64,000 nt of DNA from Thermoanaerobaculia bacterium. Lineage in GTDB: Bacteria > Acidobacteriota > Thermoanaerobaculia > Multivoradales > Multivoraceae. Below the pieces are notes generated by a model. It was not told where the DNA came from. It searched no databases and worked only from the letters and a program-made list of their open reading frames with translations. The stretch covers positions 124,001 through 188,000 of the forward strand of contig JAJEHN010000009.1 of assembly GCA_022823665.1 (NCBI GenBank), written 5' to 3'. Numbering within the stretch: the stretch's first letter is position 1; each line of letters starts with the position of its first letter. This document shows positions 1 to 10,500 of the stretch, one piece after another. A program made the position numbers and the translations under genes.

Positions 1-722
1 TCGAGTTCCGCCGTCGCGTAGTGGGCCGTGGCCCCGACCACCTTGACGCCGCGCAGGTAGGCCTGGCGGTACGGACTGCCGCCGGGAAACGCCGGCAGGA
101 ACGAGTGGTGAATGTTGATCACCCGGTTCGGGAAGCACTCGAGGAAGCGGGGAGTGAGGATCTGCATGTAGCGGGCAAGCACCACGAGGTCGACCCGAGC
201 CTCCTCGAGGATCCCGATCATCCGTTCTTCCTGCTCGCTGCGCGTCTCTCGCGTGACCGGCAGGTGGTGGTACGGCAAGCCGTTGTACTCCGCCTCCGCC
301 GTGTGATCGGGATGGTTGCTGATGATGCAGACGGGGCGCCCGGGCAGTTCACCCAGCCGCCAGCGGGACAGCAGGTCGTGCAGGCAGTGCGCCGGCTTCG
401 AGGCGAGTACGCCCACCCGCTGCTCCTGGTCCGAGAAGGCGATACTGCTCCTGACCGAGAAGTGATCGCCGATCTCCCACTCGAGCAGCGGCTGGATCAT
501 CTCGCGATCCAGGTCGAAGCGGTCGAGGCCGAACTCGATACGCTGAAAGAACTTGCCCTGCTCCTGATCCTGGTGCGTCTCGGACGAACTGACGTTCGCT
601 CCGTGAGCGTTCACGAATCCGGTGACGGTCGCGATGATGCCGATCGCGTCGTCGCAAGAGAGCAGCACGGTCGCGGTCACGTCGTCCGGCTTCGGCAAGT
701 CGCCGTGTTTGTGTTCGGCCAC
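1..722 (-). CDS. purU: Formyltetrahydrofolate deformylase, C-terminus cut by window edge
   Basis: Hydrolyses 10-formyl-tetrahydrofolate to formate and THF, feeding formate to purine synthesis and balancing one-carbon pools in the cytoplasm. The minus strand reads an ACT-like N-terminal segment (DDAIGIIATVTGFVNAHGANV) and then the formyltransferase-fold catalytic part, with VDLVVLARYMQILTP and FPNRVINIHHSFLPAFPGG. These carry the conserved Asn and His of the N-10-formyl-THF hydrolase family. The frame runs off position 1, so the last ~40 residues are missing. I chose the GTG at 722, which gives an N-terminus of normal length. An in-frame ATG at 746 would overlap the divergent gene's ATG. Family assignment is firm; the start is moderate. 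Confidence 0.92.
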   Translation of the reverse strand, partial: MAEHKHGDLPKPDDVTATVLLSCDDAIGIIATVTGFVNAHGANVSSSETHQDQEQGKFFQRIEFGLDRFDLDREMIQPLLEWEIGDHFSVRSSIAFSDQEQRVGVLASKPAHCLHDLLSRWRLGELPGRPVCIISNHPDHTAEAEYNGLPYHHLPVTRETRSEQEERMIGILEEARVDLVVLARYMQILTPRFLECFPNRVINIHHSFLPAFPGGSPYRQAYLRGVKVVGATAHYATAEL

Positions 723-728
723 TGGCGA

Positions 729-735
729 TATGATC
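729..735. promoter_or_regulatory. Overlapping divergent -10 elements between purU and the PSCyt gene
   Basis: Plus strand TATGAT (729-734) lies 10 nt before the ATG at 745. Minus strand GATCAT (735-730) lies 7 nt before the GTG at 722. The two hexamers overlap almost fully in a near-symmetric heptamer, so one site could serve both directions. Only 22 bp separate the two starts, and no Shine-Dalgarno is visible on either side, implying leaderless or very short leaders. The -35 boxes are unconvincing. Confidence 0.45.
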
Positions 736-744
736 GCATACACC

Positions 745-3066
745 ATGCCAGCAACGGCTCAGTCCAGGCGGGGCGCCGTGGGCGCGGGCCTCGCTCTGCT
801 GACCTTCGCCACAGCCACCGCCGCCGCCCAGACCGCGCAAACGCCGGCCGACGGCATCAAGCTGTTCGAAGAGAACGTCCGGCCCGTTCTGGAGCGAAAC
901 TGCTACATGTGCCACTCGGACCCGGAACGGGCCGAGAACGGCCTCCTGCTGACCACTAGGGCCGGACTGCTGCGCGGGGGTGAACGAGGACCGGCGATCT
1001 CGACCTCCGAGCCCGCGCTCAGCCTGATCCTCCACGCGGTCGGCTATGAGGACGAACAGTTGCAGATGCCGCCTTCGGGCCGGCTGGCCGACGCGGAACT
1101 CGACGCGATCCGCCAGTGGGTGCAACTCGGCGCCCCGTTCGGCGGCGACGAGGACCAGCTCACGGAGGTCGCACCGGCCGAAGACGCCTTCGAGATCACG
1201 GACGCCGACCGGGAATGGTGGTCCGTGCGGCCGCTCGAACGGCCGGACGTCCCGGCCGTCGCCGACACGGACTGGCCGCTCAACCCGATCGACAACTTCC
1301 TGCTCGCGAAGATCGAGGCGGCCGGCCTCGAGCCGCCGCCCGCCACCGACCGCCGGGCACTGATCCGGCGGGCGAGTTACGACCTGACCGGGCTGCCGCC
1401 GACGCTCGAGGAGGTCGAGGCCTTCGAGCAGGACCAGCGTCCCGACGCCTGGGAACGCCTGATCGACCGCATGCTGGCATCGCCCCACTACGGCGAGCGC
1501 TGGGGCCGGCACTGGCTCGATCTCGTCCGCTTCGCGGAGACGGACGGCTACGAGCGGGACCGCAAGAAGCCCTCCGCCTGGCGCTACCGCGACTGGGTGA
1601 TCGACGCGCTGAACGCGGACATGCCCTATGACGAGTTCCTGACCCATCAGCTCGCCGGCGACGAGCTCGACAACCCGACCGCGGCGTCGGTCATCGCCAC
1701 CGGATACCTGCGGCTCGGGATCTGGGACGACGAGCCGACGGACACGGCACTCGCCCAGTACGACGACCTCGACTCGGTCCTCGACACGACCTCCCGGGTG
1801 ATGCTCGGCATGTCGATCGGCTGCGCCCGCTGCCACAACCACCGCGGCGACCCGATCCCGCAGACCGACTACTACCGCATGCTGTCGTTCTTCCGCGGCA
1901 TCGCGCCCTACAAGGTCGGCGGCGGCAACCAGCCCACGCCCGAGAACTACACGGACTGGATCCCGCCGGACCTGGGGACGGCGGAAGGCGAGCGTCCCGT
2001 GGTGGAGGGGCCGCCCCACCTGATGGAAGTCCTGCGCGTGAAGGAGATCGGCGCCGAGGCGCCGCCGACCCACGTGCTGATCCGCGGCAATCCGCATGCG
2101 CCGGCGGAACGCGTCGAACCCGGCTTCCCCCTCATCCTCGGCAACGCCGATCCGGGCCTTGGAGAGCGCGCGGCGGACTCCCTGACGACCGGCCGCCGTC
2201 GCGCCCTGGCCCGGTGGATCGCGGACGACGGCAACCTGCGCACGTCCCGGGTGATGGCGAACCGTCTGTGGCAGTACCACTTTGGCCGCGGGTTGTCGCC
2301 GACGCCGAACGACTTCGGACGCTTCGGGCAGGAGGCGACGCACCCCGAGCTGCTCGACTGGCTGGCAACCGAGTTCGTGGCCCGGGACTGGAGCCTCAAG
2401 GCCATGCACCGACTGATGATGACCAGCCGGGCCTACCGGATGTCCTCGCGGCCGCCCGCTGGGGCCCTCGAAGCCGACCCGGGCAACGACCTGTTCAGCC
2501 GCTTCAACATGAGGCGGTTGACCGCCGAGGAGATCCGGGACTCCGTCCTCGCCGCGACGGGCCGGCTCAACCTCGAACTCGGCGGACCGAGCGTCTACCC
2601 GCCGATGCCCGAAGAGGTGCTGGCCACCGCTTCGCAGCCCGACAAGGCCTGGGGCGAGTCGTCCCTCGAACAGGCGTCACGGCGCAGCGTCTACATCCAC
2701 GTCAAGCGCTCGCTCCTGCATCCGCTGCTCGAGAGCCTCGACATGGCCGATACGGACTCGACCTGCCCGGTTCGCTTCACGACGACCCAGCCGACGCAGG
2801 CCCTGATGATGCTGAACGGCGAGTTCATGAGCGAGCAGGCCAGGGCGCTCGCGGCGCGCATCGATGCCGCCGAGGGTACCGTTGAAGAACGCGTGACCGA
2901 AGCGCTCGAGGCGGTGCTGGCGAGACGGGCCCATCCGGTCGAAGTGGCCCGAGGCCTCGGGCTGATCGAGGACCTGCAGCGCGAGGAGGGCTTCGAAGCC
3001 TCGGCCGCGTTTGCCAGCTACTCCCTTCTGTTATTGAATCTGAACGAGTTCGCCTATCTGGATTGA
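745..3066 (+). CDS. Secreted PSCyt1-DUF1549-DUF1553 cytochrome-type protein
   Basis: A 773-residue exported protein. A signal peptide (about 1-28, ending in an AAAQ-type cleavage region) is followed by a planctomycete-type cytochrome c segment with one haem motif CYMCH at residues 53-57. DUF1549 (PSCyt2) covers roughly 160-370 and DUF1553 (PSD1) roughly 480-740. This architecture is typical of large sets of paralogues in Planctomycetota and Acidobacteriota, thought to act in extracytoplasmic breakdown of complex substrates; the reaction is not established. It sits 27 bp upstream of a DUF1501 gene, the usual partner. The ATG at 745 is chosen for the signal peptide and the TATGAT 10 nt upstream; an in-frame ATG at 730 would overlap that element. 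Confidence 0.9.
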   Translation: MPATAQSRRGAVGAGLALLTFATATAAAQTAQTPADGIKLFEENVRPVLERNCYMCHSDPERAENGLLLTTRAGLLRGGERGPAISTSEPALSLILHAVGYEDEQLQMPPSGRLADAELDAIRQWVQLGAPFGGDEDQLTEVAPAEDAFEITDADREWWSVRPLERPDVPAVADTDWPLNPIDNFLLAKIEAAGLEPPPATDRRALIRRASYDLTGLPPTLEEVEAFEQDQRPDAWERLIDRMLASPHYGERWGRHWLDLVRFAETDGYERDRKKPSAWRYRDWVIDALNADMPYDEFLTHQLAGDELDNPTAASVIATGYLRLGIWDDEPTDTALAQYDDLDSVLDTTSRVMLGMSIGCARCHNHRGDPIPQTDYYRMLSFFRGIAPYKVGGGNQPTPENYTDWIPPDLGTAEGERPVVEGPPHLMEVLRVKEIGAEAPPTHVLIRGNPHAPAERVEPGFPLILGNADPGLGERAADSLTTGRRRALARWIADDGNLRTSRVMANRLWQYHFGRGLSPTPNDFGRFGQEATHPELLDWLATEFVARDWSLKAMHRLMMTSRAYRMSSRPPAGALEADPGNDLFSRFNMRRLTAEEIRDSVLAATGRLNLELGGPSVYPPMPEEVLATASQPDKAWGESSLEQASRRSVYIHVKRSLLHPLLESLDMADTDSTCPVRFTTTQPTQALMMLNGEFMSEQARALAARIDAAEGTVEERVTEALEAVLARRAHPVEVARGLGLIEDLQREEGFEASAAFASYSLLLLNLNEFAYLD

Positions 3067-3093
3067 GAATCGTCTCGACTGAGGAGCAGACCG

Positions 3094-4572
3094 ATGACCC
3101 ACGACAGCGAACGCCCCCGCAACACCTTCTGTGGCCAGACCCGGCGCGAGTTCCTCTGGGAAGCCGGCGGCGCATTCACGTCCGTGGCTCTGGCGGGCAT
3201 GTTGTCCACGGACGACTTCCTCGCGGCACAGACCGTCGCGGCAGACGGGACGACCGAGTGGAAGAACCCCCTCGCCGCCAGGCCGCCCCACTTCGACGGT
3301 CCGGCCAAGGCGGTCATCTTCCTCTTCATGTACGGCGGCCCCAGCCAGGTCGACACCTTCGACTACAAGCCGGACCTCTACCCCCTCGACGGCAAGACGA
3401 TCGAGATCAACACGAAGGGCCGCGGCGGCACGCGCAACGAGGGCCGGGTGGTCGGGCCGAAGTGGCAGTTCAAGCAGTACGGCGAGTGCGGCAAGTGGGT
3501 TTCCGACCTCTTCCCGAACATCGGTGGCTGCGTCGACGACATCGCCTTCATTCACTCGATGACCGCGGACGCGCCGCTTCACGGCTCGGCCATGCTGCAG
3601 ATGAACAGCGGCCGCATCCTCTCCGGCAGTCCCGCTCTCGGCTCCTGGGTGAACTACGGCCTGGGCACCGAGAACGAGAACCTGCCCGGCTTCGTCGTCA
3701 TGCTCGACCCCACCGGCGGGCCGATCAGCGGCGCCAAGAACTGGTCGAGCGGTTACATGCCGGCCAGCTACCAGGGCACGGTGATCCGGTCGAGCGGTAC
3801 GCCCATCCTGGCCCTCGATCCGCCCCCCGGCATGTCGCGCGAGGCGCAGCGCCGGCTGCTCGACCGCCTCCGCGAGTACAACGAGGAGCACGCGGCGACC
3901 CGCACGGAGAACAGTGAACTCGCGGCTCGCATCGCCAGCTACGAGCTCGCCTACCGGATGCAGCAGCACGCGCCGGAGGCGGTCGACCTCTCCGGCGAGT
4001 CGGAGGAGATCCGCGGCCTCTACGGTCTCGACCAGGACCGCACGAAGGACTTCGGCCGCCGTTGCCTCCTGGCGCGTCGCCTGGTCGAGCGCGGCGTACG
4101 CTTCATCCAGGTCTACTCCGGCGGCAACCACAACGACAACAACTGGGACGCCCACGGCGATCTGGTCAAGAACCACGAGTACCACGCCGGCGGCACGGAC
4201 AAGCCGATCGCCGGGCTGCTCCGGGACCTGAAGCAGCGCGGTCTCCTCGACAGCACGCTGGTCATCTGGGGCGGCGAGTTCGGCCGCCAGCCCACGGCCG
4301 AGTACGCGGAGGGAACGGGCCGCGACCACAACGCCTACGGCTTCACGATGTGGATGGCCGGCGGCGGGATCAAGGGCGGCGTCAGCGTCGGCGAAACGGA
4401 CGAACTCGGCAACCGGGCCGAGGTCGACCGCTTCCACGTCAAGAACCTCCACGCGACGATCCTCCAGCAGTTGGGCCTGGACCCGAACGCCCTCTCGTAC
4501 TTCCACGCCGGCCTCGACCAGAAGCTGGTCGGCGTCGAAGGCGCGAAGCCGATCCACCAGATCGTCGCCTAA
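3094..4572 (+). CDS. DUF1501 Tat-exported sulfatase-like protein
   Basis: A 492-residue protein with a Tat-type leader (TRREFLWEAGGAF, residues ~14-26), then a DUF1501 domain with an alkaline-phosphatase/sulfatase-like fold. Recognisable family blocks are FLFMYGGPSQVDTFDYKP near the N-terminus and WGGEFGRQPTAEYAEGTGRDHN near residue 390. DUF1501 proteins are almost always paired with PSCyt/DUF1549/DUF1553 proteins, as here, and the two are presumed to work on the same extracytoplasmic substrate; none has a settled biochemical role. GAGGAG lies 7 nt before the ATG, so this second gene of the unit has a normal ribosome binding site, unlike the first gene. Confidence 0.92.
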   Translation: MTHDSERPRNTFCGQTRREFLWEAGGAFTSVALAGMLSTDDFLAAQTVAADGTTEWKNPLAARPPHFDGPAKAVIFLFMYGGPSQVDTFDYKPDLYPLDGKTIEINTKGRGGTRNEGRVVGPKWQFKQYGECGKWVSDLFPNIGGCVDDIAFIHSMTADAPLHGSAMLQMNSGRILSGSPALGSWVNYGLGTENENLPGFVVMLDPTGGPISGAKNWSSGYMPASYQGTVIRSSGTPILALDPPPGMSREAQRRLLDRLREYNEEHAATRTENSELAARIASYELAYRMQQHAPEAVDLSGESEEIRGLYGLDQDRTKDFGRRCLLARRLVERGVRFIQVYSGGNHNDNNWDAHGDLVKNHEYHAGGTDKPIAGLLRDLKQRGLLDSTLVIWGGEFGRQPTAEYAEGTGRDHNAYGFTMWMAGGGIKGGVSVGETDELGNRAEVDRFHVKNLHATILQQLGLDPNALSYFHAGLDQKLVGVEGAKPIHQIVA

Positions 4573-4579
4573 GCAGCTC

Positions 4580-7570
4580 TTGCCTGTGCGTTGGACCGCG
4601 GCGGTCGCCTTGTGGGCCTGCGCAGCAAGTGCGGCGCTCGGCCAGCAGACGGTGACGTTCGAGGCCGAGGGGGCTTCGGAGCGGGACCTGCTTGGTGAGC
4701 TGGAGCTTCGGATCGACGGGGAGAACGTCGAGATCGAGGGCGTCGCCCGGGCGGAGAGCGGCTGGCAGACGCTCGTCTATGTCGACATGGCGCTGACGAC
4801 CCCGGGACCGGTGTTTCAGCTTGCCGAGGCGTTGCGCGGGCAGTTGGATCTCCTGCTCGCGACCGGCAGCCTGGAGATCGTGGTGGCGGATCCCCTGGCG
4901 AGGACGATTCTTCCGCCGACTCGGGATCGCGATCTGGCGGAAGCCGCGCTGGACCGCCTCGCCACGGGCGAAGAGGCGGCAAGCGCACTGGTCGAGAGAC
5001 GGCGCCTGTTCGCCAGCGAGCGGGACATCGAGATCTCGAGGGCCCGGCGGCAGACGGCGGCGGGCGGTGACCTGGAGTCCGAACTCGAAGCCGTGCTGCA
5101 GCAGATGGCGACGGACGCGATCCGCGACGAGGCGGCGATGCGTCGAAACCAGATCGACGAAATCGTCTCGTTCCTGGCGGCGCGGGAGGACCTGAGGCGT
5201 GAAGCCCAGCCGGATGCGGAAGCCGGCGCTGATGAAAGGCCTGGCACCCGCCGACACTTCGTCCTGCTGGCCGATGGACTGGTCGCGGATCCGTTGAGCT
5301 ACTACCTCGAACTCGTGCCGACGGCCGGCGCGCTCGCCGTCGAAGCGGCGACCATGCCCAGCCTCCGTCCGGTCGCGCAGACGGCGGCGGCCTTCGGCTG
5401 GACCGCGGCGCCCGTCGCCTTCGCCGGGGGCGACGACGGCGACGGCCTCAACATCCGTTCGAACGAGGTGACCGTCGGCTTCACGTTGCGCTTCAACCGA
5501 CCGCGTTCCGGCGACACGCAGACGGTCGAGGAAGAACTGGGCCTCTTCGTGCAGCCGACCGACTGGGCGGTGGCCGCCGACGCCACGGGCGGCGAGGTGC
5601 TGCTGAACGAGGTCGCCATCGCGGACTGGATCGAGCGGCTCCCCCGCCGCTTCGAGGCGAACTTCGACCTGCCGGACGGGACCGCTGCCGCCGGTTCGTT
5701 CGACCTGAGCGACGGCGCCGGCGAGCGTGAAATCAACGCGCCGACCGTCACTCCGGGAGCGGGTTCGCCCGACGAGGTCGCCGAGGTAAGACTGCGGCGC
5801 GCCTTCGAGGGCGAACTCGACAGCGAGTTCGAAGGCGGCGACGCCGGAGTCGAGGTCGTGGCGTCGATCCGGATCGAGTCGGCCGCGCCTGACCGGGTTG
5901 TCGGCCGGCTGACAAGCACCATCGTGCCACCGGCCGGCTCGCCGCCTGCCGACGCCTCGACGTGGAGGGTCAGCACGGGACTCCACCGCGAGGACGGCAG
6001 CGTCGTCACCAGCCACGGCGTTCCGTTCGGCGCCCCCGGAGCGGAAACCCTGACCTTCGAACGACCGCTTCAGCTTCCGCCCGGCACGGACTCGGCGATC
6101 GTCCTGGCCGAGAATCTCCGCGACGGACGCTGGGGCTACGCCGTGGTCGACTTCCTCGACCTCGTGGAACAGGCGGTGGACTCCGGCGCGACGACACGAG
6201 AGCGGGCGATCAGCCTCCGGCCGGAGGACCCCCTCAACCGCCGCGGCCGCGCCACGTTCGTGGCCGAGGTGCTCGACCCCTTCACCGACCAGGTCGAACG
6301 GGTCGTCTTCTACTTCAACGGCCGGCGGGTCGCGGCCCGCAACCGGGCGCCCTACCGGGCGCGGATCGATCTCGGCCGCGGCGACCGCCTCGGCCGGGTC
6401 GAGGCGGTCGCCTTCGACGCCGGGGACAGGGAACTCGACCGCCACGAACTCCTGGTCAATCAGCCTCCGCATGCGTTCTGGGTCCGCATCACCGAGCCCG
6501 GGGAAGGACTGCTCGCCGGACCGGTGGAAGTCGCCGCCGAGCTCAAGCTGCCGCGCGGCGGCCGCCTGATGGAGATGCGCTTCTTCGTCAAGGACCGGCT
6601 GGCGGGTACGGCGACCGAGGCGCCGTTCCGCCGCGAGGTGTTGGTACCGGTCGGCGATCCGGAGTCCTACCTGCGGGTCGAGGCCCAGTTGACGGATGGG
6701 CGGATCGCCGAGGACGTCCTGTTCCTGAGCCGTCCGGGCCTCTCCGCTCGCATCGGAGTCGAACTGGTCCAGCTCTACGTCGTCGCCACCGACCGTTCCG
6801 GGCAACCGGTAAGGGATCTGACGGCCGCCGACTTCGCCGTCTTCGAGGACGACCGCGCCCAAGAACTCGAGTCCTTCCGGATCGCGTTCGACCTGCCGCT
6901 CACCCTGGGGCTGGCGATCGACACCTCCAGCAGCCTGTTCCTCCGCATGCCCGACGTGAAGCGGGCGGCCGTCGAGTTCCTCGAGTCGCTCGAGCCGAGG
7001 CGCGACCGCGCCTTCCTGGTCGGCTTCGGCACCGAACCACGCCTGGTCCGGGCCGCCACCTACAACCTGAACTCGGTGCGGGGCGGCATCGGAGCGCTCA
7101 GGCCGCGCGGCCGCACCGCCGTCTGGGGCGCGTTGTCGCTGGCCCTGGATCAACTCGAGGGCCTGCGTGGCCGCAAGGCGCTCGTCGTCTTCTACGACGG
7201 CGACGACGAGGACTCCGACGCCGCGTTCCGGCAGAGCCTCGAACAGGCGCGACGCGCCCGGGTGCCGGTCTACCTGGTCCTGATGAACGACGAGGCGGCG
7301 CGCACCGACGGCCGGAGCTTCAGCACGCGCACGTTCGTCAGCAAGCTCGAGCGGATGGCGAAGGCGGGAGGCGGCCGCGTCTACTACGTCCGCCACGACG
7401 AGGACCTGGAGCCGATCTTCGACTCGATCAGCCGCGAACTCCGCAGCCACTACCTCCTGACCTACTACCCGAAGGAGGAACCGGGCGGTCCCAACTGGCG
7501 CGAGGTCAGCGTGGAGCTGGACCGTAGCGGCGTCGTGGCCCGGACGATCGAAGGGCGGGAAGTAAGGTAG
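4580..7570 (+). CDS. Large secreted VWFA-related Acidobacterial-domain protein (tandem copy 1)
   Basis: About 995 residues: signal peptide (WTAAVALWACAASAALG), a long N-terminal region of unknown fold, a middle region with repeated Ig-like 'FYFNGRRV...PYRARIDLG' and 'MRFFVKDRLAGT' strands, and a C-terminal VWA domain (~735-985). The VWA carries the MIDAS motif DTSSS near residue 779 and the lead-in VYVVATDRSGQPVRDLTAADF typical of the TIGR03436-like Acidobacterial VWFA family. VWA domains bind protein ligands through a divalent metal; the partner is unknown. The start is uncertain: TTG 4580 or GTG 4586, neither with a good Shine-Dalgarno. The next gene is a full-length paralogue 7 nt downstream, so the pair is probably co-expressed and arose by duplication. 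Confidence 0.85.
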   Translation: MPVRWTAAVALWACAASAALGQQTVTFEAEGASERDLLGELELRIDGENVEIEGVARAESGWQTLVYVDMALTTPGPVFQLAEALRGQLDLLLATGSLEIVVADPLARTILPPTRDRDLAEAALDRLATGEEAASALVERRRLFASERDIEISRARRQTAAGGDLESELEAVLQQMATDAIRDEAAMRRNQIDEIVSFLAAREDLRREAQPDAEAGADERPGTRRHFVLLADGLVADPLSYYLELVPTAGALAVEAATMPSLRPVAQTAAAFGWTAAPVAFAGGDDGDGLNIRSNEVTVGFTLRFNRPRSGDTQTVEEELGLFVQPTDWAVAADATGGEVLLNEVAIADWIERLPRRFEANFDLPDGTAAAGSFDLSDGAGEREINAPTVTPGAGSPDEVAEVRLRRAFEGELDSEFEGGDAGVEVVASIRIESAAPDRVVGRLTSTIVPPAGSPPADASTWRVSTGLHREDGSVVTSHGVPFGAPGAETLTFERPLQLPPGTDSAIVLAENLRDGRWGYAVVDFLDLVEQAVDSGATTRERAISLRPEDPLNRRGRATFVAEVLDPFTDQVERVVFYFNGRRVAARNRAPYRARIDLGRGDRLGRVEAVAFDAGDRELDRHELLVNQPPHAFWVRITEPGEGLLAGPVEVAAELKLPRGGRLMEMRFFVKDRLAGTATEAPFRREVLVPVGDPESYLRVEAQLTDGRIAEDVLFLSRPGLSARIGVELVQLYVVATDRSGQPVRDLTAADFAVFEDDRAQELESFRIAFDLPLTLGLAIDTSSSLFLRMPDVKRAAVEFLESLEPRRDRAFLVGFGTEPRLVRAATYNLNSVRGGIGALRPRGRTAVWGALSLALDQLEGLRGRKALVVFYDGDDEDSDAAFRQSLEQARRARVPVYLVLMNDEAARTDGRSFSTRTFVSKLERMAKAGGGRVYYVRHDEDLEPIFDSISRELRSHYLLTYYPKEEPGGPNWREVSVELDRSGVVARTIEGREVR

Positions 7571-7577
7571 AAGGGAG

Positions 7578-10500
7578 ATGCTCTCCGCCTGCTCGCGGAA
7601 CGGCCTGCTGCCGGCCGCCGCTGCGCTAGTCGCCGTTCTCTCCCCCGCCGCTGGCGCGGCCCAGGTGCTGAACCGCGACGCTGAGATCATCTTCCAGGTC
7701 GAATCCTCGACCTCTCCCCGCCAGCTCGACAGGCGGAGCGTCGAGATCCTGGAGAACGGGCAAATCAGGGAAGTCCTGGCGGTCGAACCGATCGAGGAGC
7801 GCTGGCGAGTCGTCGTCTACTTCGACCTGCCGGGCTCGACACCCGAGGGGATCGAGGCCGCGGCCGCAGCGGTGGGGAACGCGGCCGATGCTCTGGTGAC
7901 GCTCGGCGACGTCGAACTGATCACCGCCGACCGGATCGCCGAGGTCGAACTTCCACCGACCGCGAACGCCGGGCTGGTGCGGGCGGCCGCCGAGGCGGTC
8001 GGCGCCCGCGCCGGCGCGGCGGGCGCCCTGTTCGAGCAGCGCCGGGAGATGCGCGCGGCCGCCGACGAACGCTCGGGCGACCCGGAGGCGGACGCGTTGC
8101 GCACCGCCGACCTGCTTGAGGGATTCCTGCTGGAGCTCGACACCCTGCGCTGGCAGCGAGCGAACCTGCTCGAATCGCTCGAGTCGCTCGGTGACGCCTC
8201 CTGGACCGGTGGGCCGCCGCGGGTGCTGTTCCTCGTGCGCGACGCGACCGACCTGGACGCGGACGCATTCGCTGAGGAGTTGCTGGGCGAGCCCATTCCC
8301 GCGTTCGAACGCGCGGCCCTGAGTGAGCAGCAACAGCAACGCAGCCTGGCTCGAACCGTCGCGGCGCTCGGATGGCGCGTCCATGCCCTTCAGCTCGCGC
8401 CGGCGGCCGGAGAGGTCGACGGTCTCCTGCCCGGAAGACTCCAGTCGGCCCGGGAGTTCGTGGCGGCCAGCGGCGGCGAGGTGCTCGCCGAGAGCGGCGC
8501 GATCGCGCCCGCGCTCGAGCGGCTGCAGGCGTCCTGGCGGGTTCGCTACCGCTCGTCCGGCCCCCGCGACGGCGCCACCCATCCGGTCGACGTCCGCATC
8601 GCCTCGACTACTGCGTCCGGCGGACCTCCACCGGACGTCTCGGCGCGCCGCTGGGCCACCGTCGCGGCGCCCGCGGACCTGGTCGCCCTGCGCGCCAACC
8701 GCGCGCTCGACGCCCTGAGCCGGGATGGCGACGGCGCCACCGGCGATGGCAACGGCGAACTCGCCGTCCGGGGCGTCCTGCTGCCCCAGGGCATCCAGTC
8801 GGCCACGGAGGGTGCGCCCGCCGAGTTCGTCACGCTCGACGGGCTCGCCACCGTCGGCGCCAATCCCCCACCCTCCAGCGACGCACTCCGGCTCACGGTC
8901 TACGGCCGCGGCCTGGACGCGCCGGCCTTCCTGCTTCAACGCGCGGGAACCGGAGCCGACCTCAGGAGAGGAACGTGGCGCTTCCGCACTCTCTTCGACC
9001 TGCCGGTAGCCATCGACGAACTCGTCCTGATGGTCGAAGACCTGCGCAACGACCGCTGGCAGGTCGAGTTCCTCGACATAGCGTCAAGCCCCATCGATGA
9101 CCGCAGCGACATGGAGTTGCTGGTGCCGGAGCCAGTCGCCGGTTCGCTCACGGCCGCCCCGATCGAGGCCGAGATCCTCGCGGCGGCCAGGACCGCCGCC
9201 CGCCGGGCCGGCTGGGCTGGCGGAAAGCGGGAGAACATCCTCGACCCCGCGGCCGGCTCCAGCCTCGTGCGTCTGATCCCGCCCCGCGGCGAGCGGTCGG
9301 GGCTCAGCGGCAGGAAGTCGTTCAGCACGGTGACCACGAGCGACGTCGTTCGACGGGTGGAGTTCTACCTCGACGGCGAACAGGTCTTCGACGACCGACG
9401 GAAACCGTTCCAGACCACGATCGACCTGGGGCCGGAGGCGCTGCCCCACACCATCCGGATCGTCGCTTACGACCGCTCGGACCGCTGGCTGGGCGAGGAC
9501 GAACTGACGATCAACGAGCGGCAGAGACGGGTCGGAGTCGGGATCGCGGCAGTGGAGGCGCAGCCCGGGGGCCGCTACGCCGTCGAGGCCCGAGTCGAGC
9601 TGACCCGCGGCCGGGCTCTCGACCGGGTCGAGTTCTACCGCAACGACCGCCTCGCGGCTACCTTGACCCGGCCTCCGTTCCGCACCGTCCTGCCCGGACC
9701 CGCAATCCCGGGCGCCGACTTCGCCCGCGTTGCCGTCCATCTGGACGACGGCACGATGATCGAAGACGTGGAGTTTCTCTCCTCCGATACGCCCATGGCC
9801 GAAACGGTGGTCAATCTGGTCGAGGTCTACGTCGTCGTCAACGACGAAGAGGGCAAGCCGATCACGACCCTCGAGGCCGACGATTTCGTGCTGCGGGCCG
9901 GTCGACGCGAAATCCCGATCGAGCGCTTCGCGGTCGCCGAAGACGTGCCTCTGGTGCTCGGCCTGGCCGTCGACAGCTCCCAGAGCATGTGGGCCCTGAT
10001 GCCGGATACGCGTCGGGCGGCGGCGCGCTTTCTCGGCAACACCCTGAGTCAGATCGACCAAGCGTTCCTGGTCGACTTCGACACCCGGCCGCGCCTGCTC
10101 TCGGACACCACCGCCGATGTCGGCGAACTGATCAGCACCCTGGGGCAGATCCAGGCAGACGGGCAGACCGCCCTCTACGACGCCATGCAGTTCTGCCTGG
10201 TCCATCTCGCTCGCGACCAGGGCCGGCGCGCCCTGGTCGTGTTGACGGACGGCGACGACTACGGCAGCCAGAGCAGCTACCGGCGGACGTTCAGGACGGC
10301 CGGGAACACCGGCGTGCCGATCTACGTCATCTCGATGAGCCAGGGCGAGGACCGTTGGGGACGCGGTCCCCGCAAGCTGGACCTGGAAGCGATCACGAAA
10401 GCGAGCGGCGGACGCGTGTACTACGTCGCGAGCATGGACGCCGTGCTCTGGGCCTACGGACACATCGGCGAGGAACTGCGCAGCCAGTACATGCTCGGCT

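Noticed and set aside
4439..7690. A 1083-codon open frame on the minus strand opposite the first VWFA gene
   Set aside because: High-GC shadow of the real plus-strand gene: no signal peptide, no recognisable domain, Arg/Gly-rich composition, while the plus frame has a VWA with MIDAS.
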